A stretch of DNA of 64,000 nt from assembly GCA_964587835.1 (NCBI GenBank), contig CAZPMN010000001.1:1-64000 (forward strand), given 5' to 3'. This DNA is from Erginobacter sp964587835. GTDB taxonomy: Bacteria; Auribacterota; Erginobacteria; Erginobacterales; Erginobacteraceae. This document shows, piece by piece, positions 49,043 through 56,866 of this stretch (positions are counted from its first letter, which is position 1; the number at the start of each line of letters is the position of its first letter). The notes beneath the pieces are model-generated. The model was not told the DNA's origin. It searched no databases and worked only from the letters and a program-made list of their open reading frames with translations. Both the position numbers and the translations under genes were made by a program.

Positions 49043-50401
49043 ATGAAGACCGCTTTCTTCTGCCAGGAGTGCGGGTATAAATCGTTGAAGTGGATGGGGC
49101 GTTGCCCGGGTTGCGGGTCCTGGAATTCGCTGGTGGAGGAGACGGTGGTGACGGAGAAGAAGGGAATCCGTTCCCATCCCCGGTGGGAGAAACAGAGACC
49201 GCTGCCGATCAGCGAGATCGAGACCCGGTCCGATATCCGGACCAGGACCGGTTTGCCGGAGTTCGATCGGATCCTGGGGGGCGGGATCGTGGCCGGTTCC
49301 CTGGTCCTGGTCGGGGGCGAGCCGGGGATCGGGAAGTCGACCATCCTGCTTCAGGTCAGCAACGCCCTCGCCGCCGCCGGCCAGACCGTCCTCTATGTCA
49401 GCGGGGAGGAGTCGATCCAGCAGTCGAAACTGCGGGCCGAGCGGCTGGGGGCCTCCTCTTCCGATCTCTATCTGGTATCGGAGACCAACCTCGACCTGAT
49501 CCTGGAGTATATCCGGGAGGTCGGACCTTACCTGGTAGTCATCGACTCGATTCAGACCGCCTTCCATCCGGAAGTGACTTCGGCTCCCGGTTCGATCGCC
49601 CAGGTCAGGGAATGCGCTGCCCGGCTCCTGGTCGCGGCCAAGTCGGAGGGATTCGCCATCTTTCTGGTCGGGCATGTGACCAAGACCGGCTCGATCGCCG
49701 GTCCCCGGGTCCTGGAACATATGGTGGATACCGTCCTGTACTTCGAGGGGGACCGCCACCACGCCTACCGTATCCTGCGTTCGGTCAAGAACCGCTTCGG
49801 TTCCACCGACGAGATCGGAATCTTCCAGATGACCGAGGGGGGGTTGCAGGAGGTGAAAAACCCCTCCGAGATCTTCCTCTCCCAGAGGGAGCCGGGGCTG
49901 ACCGGCTCGGTGGTCGTTCCCTGCCTGGAGGGGAAACGGCCGATCTTGGTGGAGATCCAGGCCCTGACCGCCTCCACCGGGCTGGCCATCCCCCGCCGCC
50001 GGTCGACCGGGATCGACGTCAACCGGGTTCTGATCCTGCTGGCGGTCCTGGAGCGGCGGGCCGGGTTGAGAGTGGGGGACAAGGACGTCTTCGTCAACGT
50101 GGTCGGGGGAGTGAAGATCTCCGAACCGGCGGCCGACCTCGGGGTGGTGGCGGCGGTGGCTTCCAACGTCAGGAACGCCCCCATCCCCGCCTCGACCGTG
50201 ATCCTGGGCGAGGTCGGCCTGGGGGGGGAGGTGCGGGCGGTCAGGCAGATCGAACAGCGGCTGAAGGAAGCGGCTAAGCTCGGTTTCAAACGGGCGATCA
50301 TTCCCGCCGCCGGCTCGGACGAAATCCCCAAGATCCGGGGTCTTGAGGTGGTCCCGGTGCGGAAGATCCGGGAGGCGCTGGGAGCGGCGCTGGGGGGGTG
50401 A
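49043..50401 (+). CDS. radA: DNA repair protein RadA
   Basis: 452 residues, the normal RadA length. An N-terminal four-cysteine zinc finger (CQECGY and CPGCGSW) is followed by a RecA-like core with GGEPGIGKST, then the family motif KNRFGSTDE. The final third is a Lon-protease-like domain (VNVVGGVKISEPAADL). RadA promotes branch migration in recombination. Its TGA stop runs directly into heptamer repeats. Confidence 0.96.
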   Translation: MKTAFFCQECGYKSLKWMGRCPGCGSWNSLVEETVVTEKKGIRSHPRWEKQRPLPISEIETRSDIRTRTGLPEFDRILGGGIVAGSLVLVGGEPGIGKSTILLQVSNALAAAGQTVLYVSGEESIQQSKLRAERLGASSSDLYLVSETNLDLILEYIREVGPYLVVIDSIQTAFHPEVTSAPGSIAQVRECAARLLVAAKSEGFAIFLVGHVTKTGSIAGPRVLEHMVDTVLYFEGDRHHAYRILRSVKNRFGSTDEIGIFQMTEGGLQEVKNPSEIFLSQREPGLTGSVVVPCLEGKRPILVEIQALTASTGLAIPRRRSTGIDVNRVLILLAVLERRAGLRVGDKDVFVNVVGGVKISEPAADLGVVAAVASNVRNAPIPASTVILGEVGLGGEVRAVRQIEQRLKEAAKLGFKRAIIPAAGSDEIPKIRGLEVVPVRKIREALGAALGG

Positions 50402-50430
50402 GTAAGCGGTGAGCAGTGAGCAGTGAGCAG
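50399..50430. repeat. Heptamer tandem repeat after radA
   Basis: Units GTAAGCG, GTGAGCA, GTGAGCA, GTGAGCA start at the radA stop codon and end where the structured element 50431-50731 begins. Confidence 0.85.
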
Positions 50431-50731
50431 GTCCCGTCCTGATATAGGTTGTCAAGAGAAGAGTAAGACCTCTCCAAATTATAATGTAGCACCCCGTTGG
50501 GGTGCTTGGATGGATAAAACCTGATTGCGAGTTACCCGGGGTTGCCCGTCTAAAGCCGGATCTTCGACACCCCGGGCTATGATGTAAGACGCCGTTGGCG
50601 TCATTGCCTTTCACCCCAAAGGGGTGATACGTCATAGCCCGGCGGCCGGCCGGCTTTAGGCGGAGAATCGCCGGGGCCTATTGATGCCATTATAATCAAT
50701 AGAAAGTGACAATTTAAAATCAGGACGTGAC
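50431..50731. mobile_element. 301-bp non-coding element with terminal inverted repeats and nested hairpins
   Basis: Ends GTCCCGTCCTGAT (50431-50443) and ATCAGGACGTGAC (50719-50731) match inversely at 12 of 13 positions. Inside, CTAAAGCCGG (50550-50559) pairs with CCGGCTTTAG (50650-50659). That encloses an 11-bp stem 50572-50582/50632-50642, which in turn encloses hairpins GACGCC/GGCGTC and TCACCCC/GGGGTGA. A separate hairpin AGCACCCC/GGGGTGCT is at 50488-50506. No open frame fits. It looks like a MITE-type element inserted into a heptamer tract. The rest of this 430-bp gap is repeat. Confidence 0.65.
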
Positions 50732-50746
50732 AGGTGCCGGCCGGCA

Positions 50747-50778
50747 ACTGCTTACTGCTCACTGCTTACTGCTTACTT
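50747..50778. repeat. Heptamer tandem repeat before ispD (opposite orientation)
   Basis: CTGCTTA and CTGCTCA units, the reverse complement of the tract at 50399-50430, lie on the other side of the structured element. The two tracts thus form outer inverted repeats around it. Confidence 0.85.
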
Positions 50779-50831
50779 AGTTTTTGATTATCCATATACC
50801 ATGGTCTTCACTTTATGACCTTGAATTTGCG

Positions 50832-51569
50832 ATGAAAGCGGGAGCAATAATAGTGGCGGCGGGGGAGGGGAGGCGGATGCGGGGACGGGATAAACTCTTC
50901 CATCCGCTGGGCCCGGATCCCCTTCTGGCGGTGACCATCCGGGCTTTTCAGGATCATCCCGGGATCGACGGTATTGTCCTGGTCGCCGGGGACCGGGTCC
51001 GGGAACGGTTCCGCAAGGAATTGCTCCCGAGGTACGGTTTTTCCAAGGTCCTGGCCGAGGTCGCCGGCGGCCGCCGCCGGCAGGGCTCCGTTTACCGCGG
51101 GCTCAAGGCCTTCGACCCGCCTCCGGAGCTGGTTTTGATCCACGATGGCGACCGACCCTTTGTCAGCCAAGAGAATATCTCCGCGGTTTTGGCCGGCGCC
51201 TCCTCCGGGGGAGCGATTGCCGCGGTGGCGGTTAAGGATACTGTGAAAAGAGTGGACTCCGATGGGTTGATCATCGATACTCCGGATCGGCAGCAGCTGC
51301 GCCTGGCCCAGACCCCACAGGGTTTCCCCTTTGCGGTGATTCTGGCCGCCCACGAAAGGGCTCGAGCGGCGGGTTGGGAGGTCACCGACGATGCTGCCCT
51401 GGCCGAGGGGGAGGGGATCCGGGTGCGCACGGTGTCCGGGAGCTACGATAACATCAAGATCACCACCCCGGAGGATCTGCTCCTGGCCGAGACGATCCAC
51501 TCCCACCGGCAACAGGGTATTGAACCGCAAAGACGCAAAGAACGCAAAGGATCGCAGAGGGAGATTTAA
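50832..51569 (+). CDS. ispD: 2-C-methyl-D-erythritol 4-phosphate cytidylyltransferase
   Basis: 245 residues from ATG 50832 (MKAGAIIVAAGEGRRMRGRDK). The later motifs are VAGGRRRQGSVYRGL, IHDGDRPFV, DTVKRV and AQTPQGF. IspD makes CDP-methylerythritol in the MEP isoprenoid pathway; ispF follows. The last ~15 residues (EPQRRKERKGSQREI) are encoded by a CGCAAAG repeat, so the native end was probably near AETIHSH. Confidence 0.95.
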   Translation: MKAGAIIVAAGEGRRMRGRDKLFHPLGPDPLLAVTIRAFQDHPGIDGIVLVAGDRVRERFRKELLPRYGFSKVLAEVAGGRRRQGSVYRGLKAFDPPPELVLIHDGDRPFVSQENISAVLAGASSGGAIAAVAVKDTVKRVDSDGLIIDTPDRQQLRLAQTPQGFPFAVILAAHERARAAGWEVTDDAALAEGEGIRVRTVSGSYDNIKITTPEDLLLAETIHSHRQQGIEPQRRKERKGSQREI

Positions 51570-51864
51570 AGTACAAGTTCGGGGGTACTATCTATCTGAA
51601 ATCCGCCGGGTTGTTAAAAGTTCAAGCGTTTGGAGAAGCGATCCCAATCCTCCCGCCGGGCAATTTGCCTTTTGGCCGGGTGAGTTTGCTTCGTCCCCCT
51701 CACTCCGTTCGGGGACCTCGCAATGACCGGATTATTGACAATAAATATAATTGCTGGACATACCCTGTCACCTTGCCTGTTCAAAAGCTGTTCGGAACCG
51801 GATACTATAAAATTTCCTTTCTTTGCGTTCTTTGCGTTCTTTGCGTTCTTTGCGTCTTTGCGGT
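51524..51864. repeat. Facing CGCAAAG-type repeats spanning the ispD-ispF gap
   Basis: A 26-bp block built of ACCGCAAAG, ACGCAAAGA and ACGCAAAG (51524-51549) is perfectly inverted at 51839-51864; on the right side two extra GTTCTTTGC units extend it. Between them lies a hairpin GTCCCC/GGGGAC (51693-51716) within a TTTGCTTCG...CTCGCAATGAC motif. No gene is visible in this 322-bp stretch. Confidence 0.85.
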
Positions 51865-51891
51865 GAATATTTTTTCTTCTGAAAGGTAATT

Positions 51892-52371
51892 ATGAGAGTG
51901 GGGATCGGATATGACATTCACCGCCTGGTCGAGGGGCGGAAACTGGTCCTGGGGGGGGTGGAGTTGGAATCCGACCGGGGTCTGCTCGGGCACTCCGATG
52001 CCGACGTCCTCACCCACGCGGTCTGCGACGCCCTGCTGGGTGCGGCCGGGCTGGGGGATATCGGCCGGCATTTTCCCGACACCGACGAGCACTATCGGGG
52101 GATCTCCAGCCTGAAGCTGCTGACCGAGGTCGCGAATATGATCGCGGAAAGAAGGCTCCGGGTCGAGAATATCGACGTCGTCGTGGTCTTAGAACGGCCC
52201 AAAATTGCCCCCCTGGCCGGAGAGATGGCCCAGAACCTGGCCGGGGCGCTGGGGATCGAACCGGAGAGGATCAATATCAAGGCCGCCACCAACGAAAAGC
52301 TAGACGCGGTTGGTTCCGGAGAGGCGATCGCCGCCTGGACGGTCGCCGGGCTGAAAGAGGAAGGAGAGTGA
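51892..52371 (+). CDS. ispF: 2-C-methyl-D-erythritol 2,4-cyclodiphosphate synthase
   Basis: 159 residues with GIGYDIHRLVEGRKLVLGGV, the metal site HSDADVLTHAVCDALLG and KATTNEKLD-like KAATNEKLDAVGSGEAI. IspF closes the cyclic diphosphate in the MEP pathway that also feeds the prenyl synthase at 38985. Its stop overlaps the cysS start (ATG 52371). The ispD-ispF pair is split by a repeat-filled gap. Confidence 0.97.
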   Translation: MRVGIGYDIHRLVEGRKLVLGGVELESDRGLLGHSDADVLTHAVCDALLGAAGLGDIGRHFPDTDEHYRGISSLKLLTEVANMIAERRLRVENIDVVVVLERPKIAPLAGEMAQNLAGALGIEPERINIKAATNEKLDAVGSGEAIAAWTVAGLKEEGE

Positions 52372-53855
52372 TGGCCGACCTTTATCTCTACAATACCAGA
52401 ACCAGGAAGAAAGAGCTCTTCCAGCCCCTGGAGCCGGACCGGGTCCGAATGTATGTCTGCGGGGTTACCGTTTACGATTACTGCCATCTCGGTCACGCCC
52501 GCTGTTACGTGGCCTTCGACATCGTTCACCGATACCTCGAGTATCTCGGTTACCGGGTCACCTACGTTCAGAACATCACCGATCTCGACGACAAACTGAT
52601 CTCCCGGGCCCGGCAGGAAGGCGGAGGGGGGGGAATCAAGCAGCGGGTGGCCCGGCTGGCGCAGAAGTTCACCCGAGCCTACTTCGAGGATATGGACCGG
52701 CTGAATATCCTCCGCGCCGATGCCTATCCCATGGCCACCGCGAATATCCACCGGATGCAGGAGATCATCTCCGTTCTCCTCGAAAAGGGGGTTGCCTACC
52801 GGCGGGGAGGGGACGTCTACTTCGAGGTGGCCGCCTTCCCCGGCTACGGCGAGCTCTCCGGCAAAAAGCCAGAAGACCTGCGGTCGGGGGCCCGGGTGGC
52901 GGTGGACGAGAAGAAGAAAAGCCCGCTCGACTTCGCCCTCTGGAAAGAAGCGGTGGAGGGAGAGCCGGCCTGGTCCAGCCCCTGGGGCCCGGGGCGCCCC
53001 GGCTGGCATATCGAGTGCAGCGCGATGAGCATCAAGCTGCTCGGGGAGACCTTCGACATCCACGGGGGCGGCCAGGACCTGGTCTTCCCCCACCACGAGA
53101 ACGAACGGGCCCAGTCAGAGGCGTTTTCCGGCAAGCCCTTTGCCCGCTACTGGTTGCACAACGGATTCGTCACCATCAACCAGGAGAAGATGTCAAAGTC
53201 GCTGGGCAACGTCTTCAATCTGCGGGATATCTTCCGGTCCTTCCCCCCCCGGGTGGTCAGGTTCTTCCTCCTCGGCCAGCATTACCGCTCTCCCGTCGAC
53301 TACAGCGCCGAGGCCCTTCAGGAAGCCGGTCGGGCCCTCTTCCGAATTGATAATTGTTATGGGATGGCCCGGATGAGCGGAGAGGACATTTTTTCTCTTC
53401 CTCCGGATCCGGAGGTTATGAGTAACTTCAATGCGGCGATGAGCGATGATTTCAACACCGCCGCCGCCCTGGCCGGTGTTTACAAAATTGTCGAGGAATA
53501 CTACAAGAACTATCGAAAGCCGAAATGGCCGGCCGGCTTGCCCTCCCGGCTGTCGGCGGTTAACCAGATCTGCGGCGTGCTCGGGGTCGACCTGGTTGAT
53601 CCGATCCACGAGCTGCCCCCGATTGCCAGGATTTCCGATTACCCGGGATTGGCTGATCGGATCATTAGGGAGAATAAGTTGACCGAGGGGAATCTTCAGG
53701 CGCTGGTTTCCTGCCGGGAGTGGGCCCGGCAAGAGGAGAACTGGGAGCTTTCGGACCGGATCCGCGATTACCTGAAAGAACGGGGGGTGGCGGTAATGGA
53801 CCGGAAGGGAAAGAGTACCGCCGCGGTTTATTACCCAGAACAACTCGACCGGTAA
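52371..53855 (+). CDS. cysS: Cysteinyl-tRNA synthetase
   Basis: 494 residues from ATG 52371, with AAGGAG upstream. The zinc ligand Cys30 and the HLGH site (39-42) are in CGVTVYDYCHLGHAR. A second zinc region is WHIECSAM, and the KMSKS loop is intact in EKMSKSLGN (~273-277). The C-terminal helical domain includes the tail DRKGKSTAAVYY. ispD-ispF-cysS linkage is common. Confidence 0.97.
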   Translation: MADLYLYNTRTRKKELFQPLEPDRVRMYVCGVTVYDYCHLGHARCYVAFDIVHRYLEYLGYRVTYVQNITDLDDKLISRARQEGGGGGIKQRVARLAQKFTRAYFEDMDRLNILRADAYPMATANIHRMQEIISVLLEKGVAYRRGGDVYFEVAAFPGYGELSGKKPEDLRSGARVAVDEKKKSPLDFALWKEAVEGEPAWSSPWGPGRPGWHIECSAMSIKLLGETFDIHGGGQDLVFPHHENERAQSEAFSGKPFARYWLHNGFVTINQEKMSKSLGNVFNLRDIFRSFPPRVVRFFLLGQHYRSPVDYSAEALQEAGRALFRIDNCYGMARMSGEDIFSLPPDPEVMSNFNAAMSDDFNTAAALAGVYKIVEEYYKNYRKPKWPAGLPSRLSAVNQICGVLGVDLVDPIHELPPIARISDYPGLADRIIRENKLTEGNLQALVSCREWARQEENWELSDRIRDYLKERGVAVMDRKGKSTAAVYYPEQLDR

Positions 53856-53872
53856 TTAAAGCCAGGAGAGCG

Positions 53873-53994
53873 GAATAACCAATATTCAACAAGGAATATC
53901 CAATGAAGAAGGAAAGCCGGTGCGCCATTCGGCGCGCCCGGCTGGCTGTGCCGCCCTTGGTTATTGGATATTCCTTGTTGGCTGTTGGATATTG
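53873..53994. repeat. Inverted-repeat element with ATATTCC-type units
   Basis: CAACAAGGAATATCCAAT (53887-53904) is perfectly inverted at 53963-53980, with further partial copies outside (AATAACCAATATTCAA and GCTGTTGGATATTG). The centre forms a GC-rich hairpin GCCGG-GCGCC/GGCGC-CCGGC. It fills the first half of the 295-bp cysS-tmk gap. Confidence 0.8.
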
Positions 53995-54010
53995 AAAAAG
54001 GCGAAGAGCC

Positions 54011-54133
54011 CAAGACTGGCTAAGGTTAGGGTTACGAAGCCCGTATCGGTCAGGGTAACGGTTACGGAAAAACCCGGGCCCGCCTGACCCCTAACCGTAA
54101 CCGAAACGGGCCTCTTAGCCCTAACCGTAAAAG
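54011..54133. repeat. TAACGGTTACGG-type inverted repeat element
   Basis: The left side has GGTTAGGGTTACG and GGTAACGGTTACGG; the right side has CTAACCGTAACCGAAACGGG and CCCTAACCGTAA, roughly the reverse complement. It is built from 6-bp units and ends twelve bases before the tmk ribosome site (CGGAGG). Confidence 0.75.
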
Positions 54134-54150
54134 TTCATTACGGAGGTACA

Positions 54151-54801
54151 ATGAAGGGAACATTCATAACTTTCGAAGGCGGAGAGGGGAGCGGAAAGAG
54201 TACCCAGGCCCGGCTCCTGGCCGGATACTTGAAACAGAAGGGATACGACGTGCTGGCCACCCGGGAACCGGGGGGAACCGAGATCGGGGACGCCATCCGG
54301 GCCATCCTCCTCAGCCCGGAATGTTCGGAGATGGGGAATGTAACCGAGCTGCTGCTCCTGGCGGCCAGCCGGGCCCAGAATGTCTGCGAAAGGATCAAGC
54401 CGGGTCTGGAGAGGGGAGCGGTGGTGATCTGCGACCGCTTCATCGACAGTACCCTGGCCTACCAGGGCTACGGGCGGAATTTCGATCTCAATCTCCTGGA
54501 GGCCCTCAACCGTCTCGCCACCGGTGGAGTTACCCCGGACCTGACCATCCTGCTCGATCTGCCGGTGGAGACTGGTTTGCAACGGGCAAAGGATCTCGAC
54601 AAGCTGGAGTCGAAATCCGGGGAGGGTGACCGGATCGAGCAGCTGGATATCGAATTTCACCGGCGGTTGAGAAAGGGCTTCCTGGAACTGGCCGCCCGGG
54701 AACCGGACCGCTTCCGGGTTCTGGAGATCACCGAAGGCATCGAAGCCACCCAGGAGAAAGTGGCGGCCATCGTGGAAGAGTTCTTAGAGGGCCGGGGGTA
54801 G
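54151..54801 (+). CDS. tmk: Thymidylate kinase
   Basis: 216 residues: the P-loop FEGGEGSGKST (~8-18), the substrate loop ATREPGGTEIGD, and DRFIDSTLAYQGYGR. The LID region carries LDKLESKSGEGDRIE. It makes dTDP for DNA synthesis. The gene heads the cluster tmk-holB-ricT-metG, an order conserved in Firmicutes and others. Confidence 0.97.
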   Translation: MKGTFITFEGGEGSGKSTQARLLAGYLKQKGYDVLATREPGGTEIGDAIRAILLSPECSEMGNVTELLLLAASRAQNVCERIKPGLERGAVVICDRFIDSTLAYQGYGRNFDLNLLEALNRLATGGVTPDLTILLDLPVETGLQRAKDLDKLESKSGEGDRIEQLDIEFHRRLRKGFLELAAREPDRFRVLEITEGIEATQEKVAAIVEEFLEGRG

Positions 54802-54805
54802 CCCG

Positions 54806-55960
54806 GTGCCGTTCGCGATGCTTTGGGAGACCGTCCAGGGACAGGCGAGAGCGGTTGACCTTCTCCGGCGGTCGATCAGCCAGGATCGGGTGGTCAGCGG
54901 ATATCTCTTCACTGGGCCCGAAGGGGTGGGGAAGTCCCTGGCCGCCACGGTCTTCGCCCAGGCCCTGAACTGTCCGGTCCGGCCCGGCCAGGGTTGCGGG
55001 GAATGCCCGGCCTGTCGGGAAATCGCCCAAGGGGGGTATCCCGATCTCCACCGTCTGACTCCCTCCAGTAAGTCACGGTTGATCACCGTCGACCAGATCC
55101 GGGAGATGCGCCGCTCGGTTTATCAGTCCGCCCGAGGCGATAACTGGAAGATCTTCCTGCTGGAGGAGGCTGATCGGATGAACCTGGCGGCCCAGAACGC
55201 CTTCCTCAAAACACTGGAAGAACCCCCGCCGAAAACGGTTCTGATCCTGATCACGTCCCAGCCGGGACGGCTTCTCTCCACCATCCGGAGCCGCTGCCAA
55301 GTGGTTTCCTTCGCCGCCTGGCCTCTGACCTTGATGAAGCCGTTTATCGAAGAGAGAACCGAACTGTCCGGGGATCAGTGCGCCGTTCTTCACGCTCTCT
55401 CCGCCGGCTGTCCCGGCCGGGCGCTCCGCTACCATCGCGAAGATATTTTGGAAACCCGCCGGGAGGTTATCGGCCCCCTGTTCGACGGCCCGCCACTCTC
55501 CGCCCGGGCGGTTTCCGAACTGGCCGAGACTTGGCTCGATATCTGTGATCGGATTGGCCGGGCCGCGGGCCGACACTTGAAGAAAGAAGTAACCCGGCGG
55601 GATCAGGACCTGGACGCGAGGAGCCGCCAGGAACTGGAGAAACAGGATAAAGCCCGGATCGCCGCCGCCGAACTGGCTGGGCTGGATCTGATTTTTCAAT
55701 TGATCTTCATCTGGATACGTGATTTGTTTCTCTACTCCTCGCTCGGCCCGCCGGCTCCCCTGATCAACCGGGACCTTTCCGACCAGGTGGCCCGCTCGGC
55801 CCGGCGGTTCACCGTTGAACGTCTCCGACTGCTACCGGGAAAGATCGCCGAAAGCCACCGGTGGGCGGTTCGGGCGGTCGGGCGGTCGTCCCGCCGTCTG
55901 GTTTTGGAAAATATGCTGATTGAACTCGGTTTCTGGATCCCCAGCCGTCGGGCCGGGTGA
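54806..55960 (+). CDS. holB: DNA polymerase III subunit delta-prime
   Basis: 384 residues from GTG 54806; ATG 54818 is an alternative. The P-loop-like GPEGVGKS (~37-44), a zinc module CGECPACRE, and EEADRMNLAAQNAFLKTLEEPP, the clamp-loader sensor region, identify it. Delta-prime is the stator of the clamp loader. The C-terminal ~150 residues are divergent. The gene overlaps the upstream end of the ricT frame. Confidence 0.92.
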   Translation: MPFAMLWETVQGQARAVDLLRRSISQDRVVSGYLFTGPEGVGKSLAATVFAQALNCPVRPGQGCGECPACREIAQGGYPDLHRLTPSSKSRLITVDQIREMRRSVYQSARGDNWKIFLLEEADRMNLAAQNAFLKTLEEPPPKTVLILITSQPGRLLSTIRSRCQVVSFAAWPLTLMKPFIEERTELSGDQCAVLHALSAGCPGRALRYHREDILETRREVIGPLFDGPPLSARAVSELAETWLDICDRIGRAAGRHLKKEVTRRDQDLDARSRQELEKQDKARIAAAELAGLDLIFQLIFIWIRDLFLYSSLGPPAPLINRDLSDQVARSARRFTVERLRLLPGKIAESHRWAVRAVGRSSRRLVLENMLIELGFWIPSRRAG

Positions 55961-56007
55961 GAGAGAGTCCTTCCGAGAATAGACAATCCGGATCCCGTTT
56001 TCCAAAT

Positions 56008-56811
56008 ATGACGACACTGGCTCGAATAAAAAGACGGTCTCACGGCCGGGACCTTTTCTACCGGATGGAGGGTATCGATCTTCGCGTCGGCGATCACTGT
56101 ATCGTCGAAGTGGAGAGGGGGGTGGATTACGGCAAGGTGATGGCCCTGAAGGATGAGGCGGCGGCGGCCGACCAGAAGAAACCACCCAAGCGGGTTATCC
56201 GGGTGATGACGGAGAACGATCACCGGGTGGTGGAGGAGAACCGCCTCGCCGCCGGCCAGGCCTTTGTCACCTGCCACCAGAAGATCGCGGAGAAAAAGAT
56301 CGCGATGAAACTGGTGACGGCGGAATATTCCTTCGATCGCAGCCGACTGCTGTTTTACTTTACCGCCGAGGGGAGGGTTGATTTTCGGGAATTGGTCCGG
56401 GACTTGGCCGCCATTTTCAAAACCCGGATTGAGCTGCGGCAGATCGGGGTCAGGGACGAATCGAGGATGCGGGGCGGGATCGGGATCTGCGGGCGGGAAC
56501 TCTGCTGCAGTTCTTTCATCCGCAAGTTTGATCCGGTCAATGTCCGGATGGCCCGGAACCAGCGCCAGCCTCTCGATCCGGAGAAGATTTCCGGAGTCTG
56601 CGGGCGGCTCTTCTGTTGCCTGCGTTACGAAGATGAGTTCTACCGGGAGGCCGGGAAACGGTTCCCCCGGGATGGGGATGAGGTGGAAACTCCCGGAGGC
56701 TCGGGCCGGGTGATCGACCTGAATTTCCTCACCGAGACTGTGACGGTCGAACTGGAAGAGGACCTGAAACTGGAATTCAAGATCTCGGAGATCAGGCAGA
56801 GACGACGGTGA
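56008..56811 (+). CDS. ricT: PSP1-domain protein RicT/YaaT
   Basis: 267 residues from ATG 56008 (MTTLARIKRR); an in-frame GTG at 55957 inside holB is also possible. The family features are HCIVEVERGVDYGKVM, YFTAEGRVDFRELVRDLA, and the cysteine sets GICGRELCCSSF and GVCGRLFCCLRYE, which in B. subtilis bind an Fe-S cluster in the RicA-F-T complex. RicT helps RNase Y action there; the partners are not in this window. Confidence 0.9.
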   Translation: MTTLARIKRRSHGRDLFYRMEGIDLRVGDHCIVEVERGVDYGKVMALKDEAAAADQKKPPKRVIRVMTENDHRVVEENRLAAGQAFVTCHQKIAEKKIAMKLVTAEYSFDRSRLLFYFTAEGRVDFRELVRDLAAIFKTRIELRQIGVRDESRMRGGIGICGRELCCSSFIRKFDPVNVRMARNQRQPLDPEKISGVCGRLFCCLRYEDEFYREAGKRFPRDGDEVETPGGSGRVIDLNFLTETVTVELEEDLKLEFKISEIRQRRR

Positions 56812-56866
56812 CTCCCGGCCCGATCAGCCGGCGTTTCCGGTGCCGGCGCCGGGACCGGGTTTGATT

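Noticed and set aside
54011..54133. Telomere-like repeat marking a linear replicon end
   Set aside because: The GGTTAGGG-like words are part of a short inverted 6-bp unit element between normal housekeeping genes.
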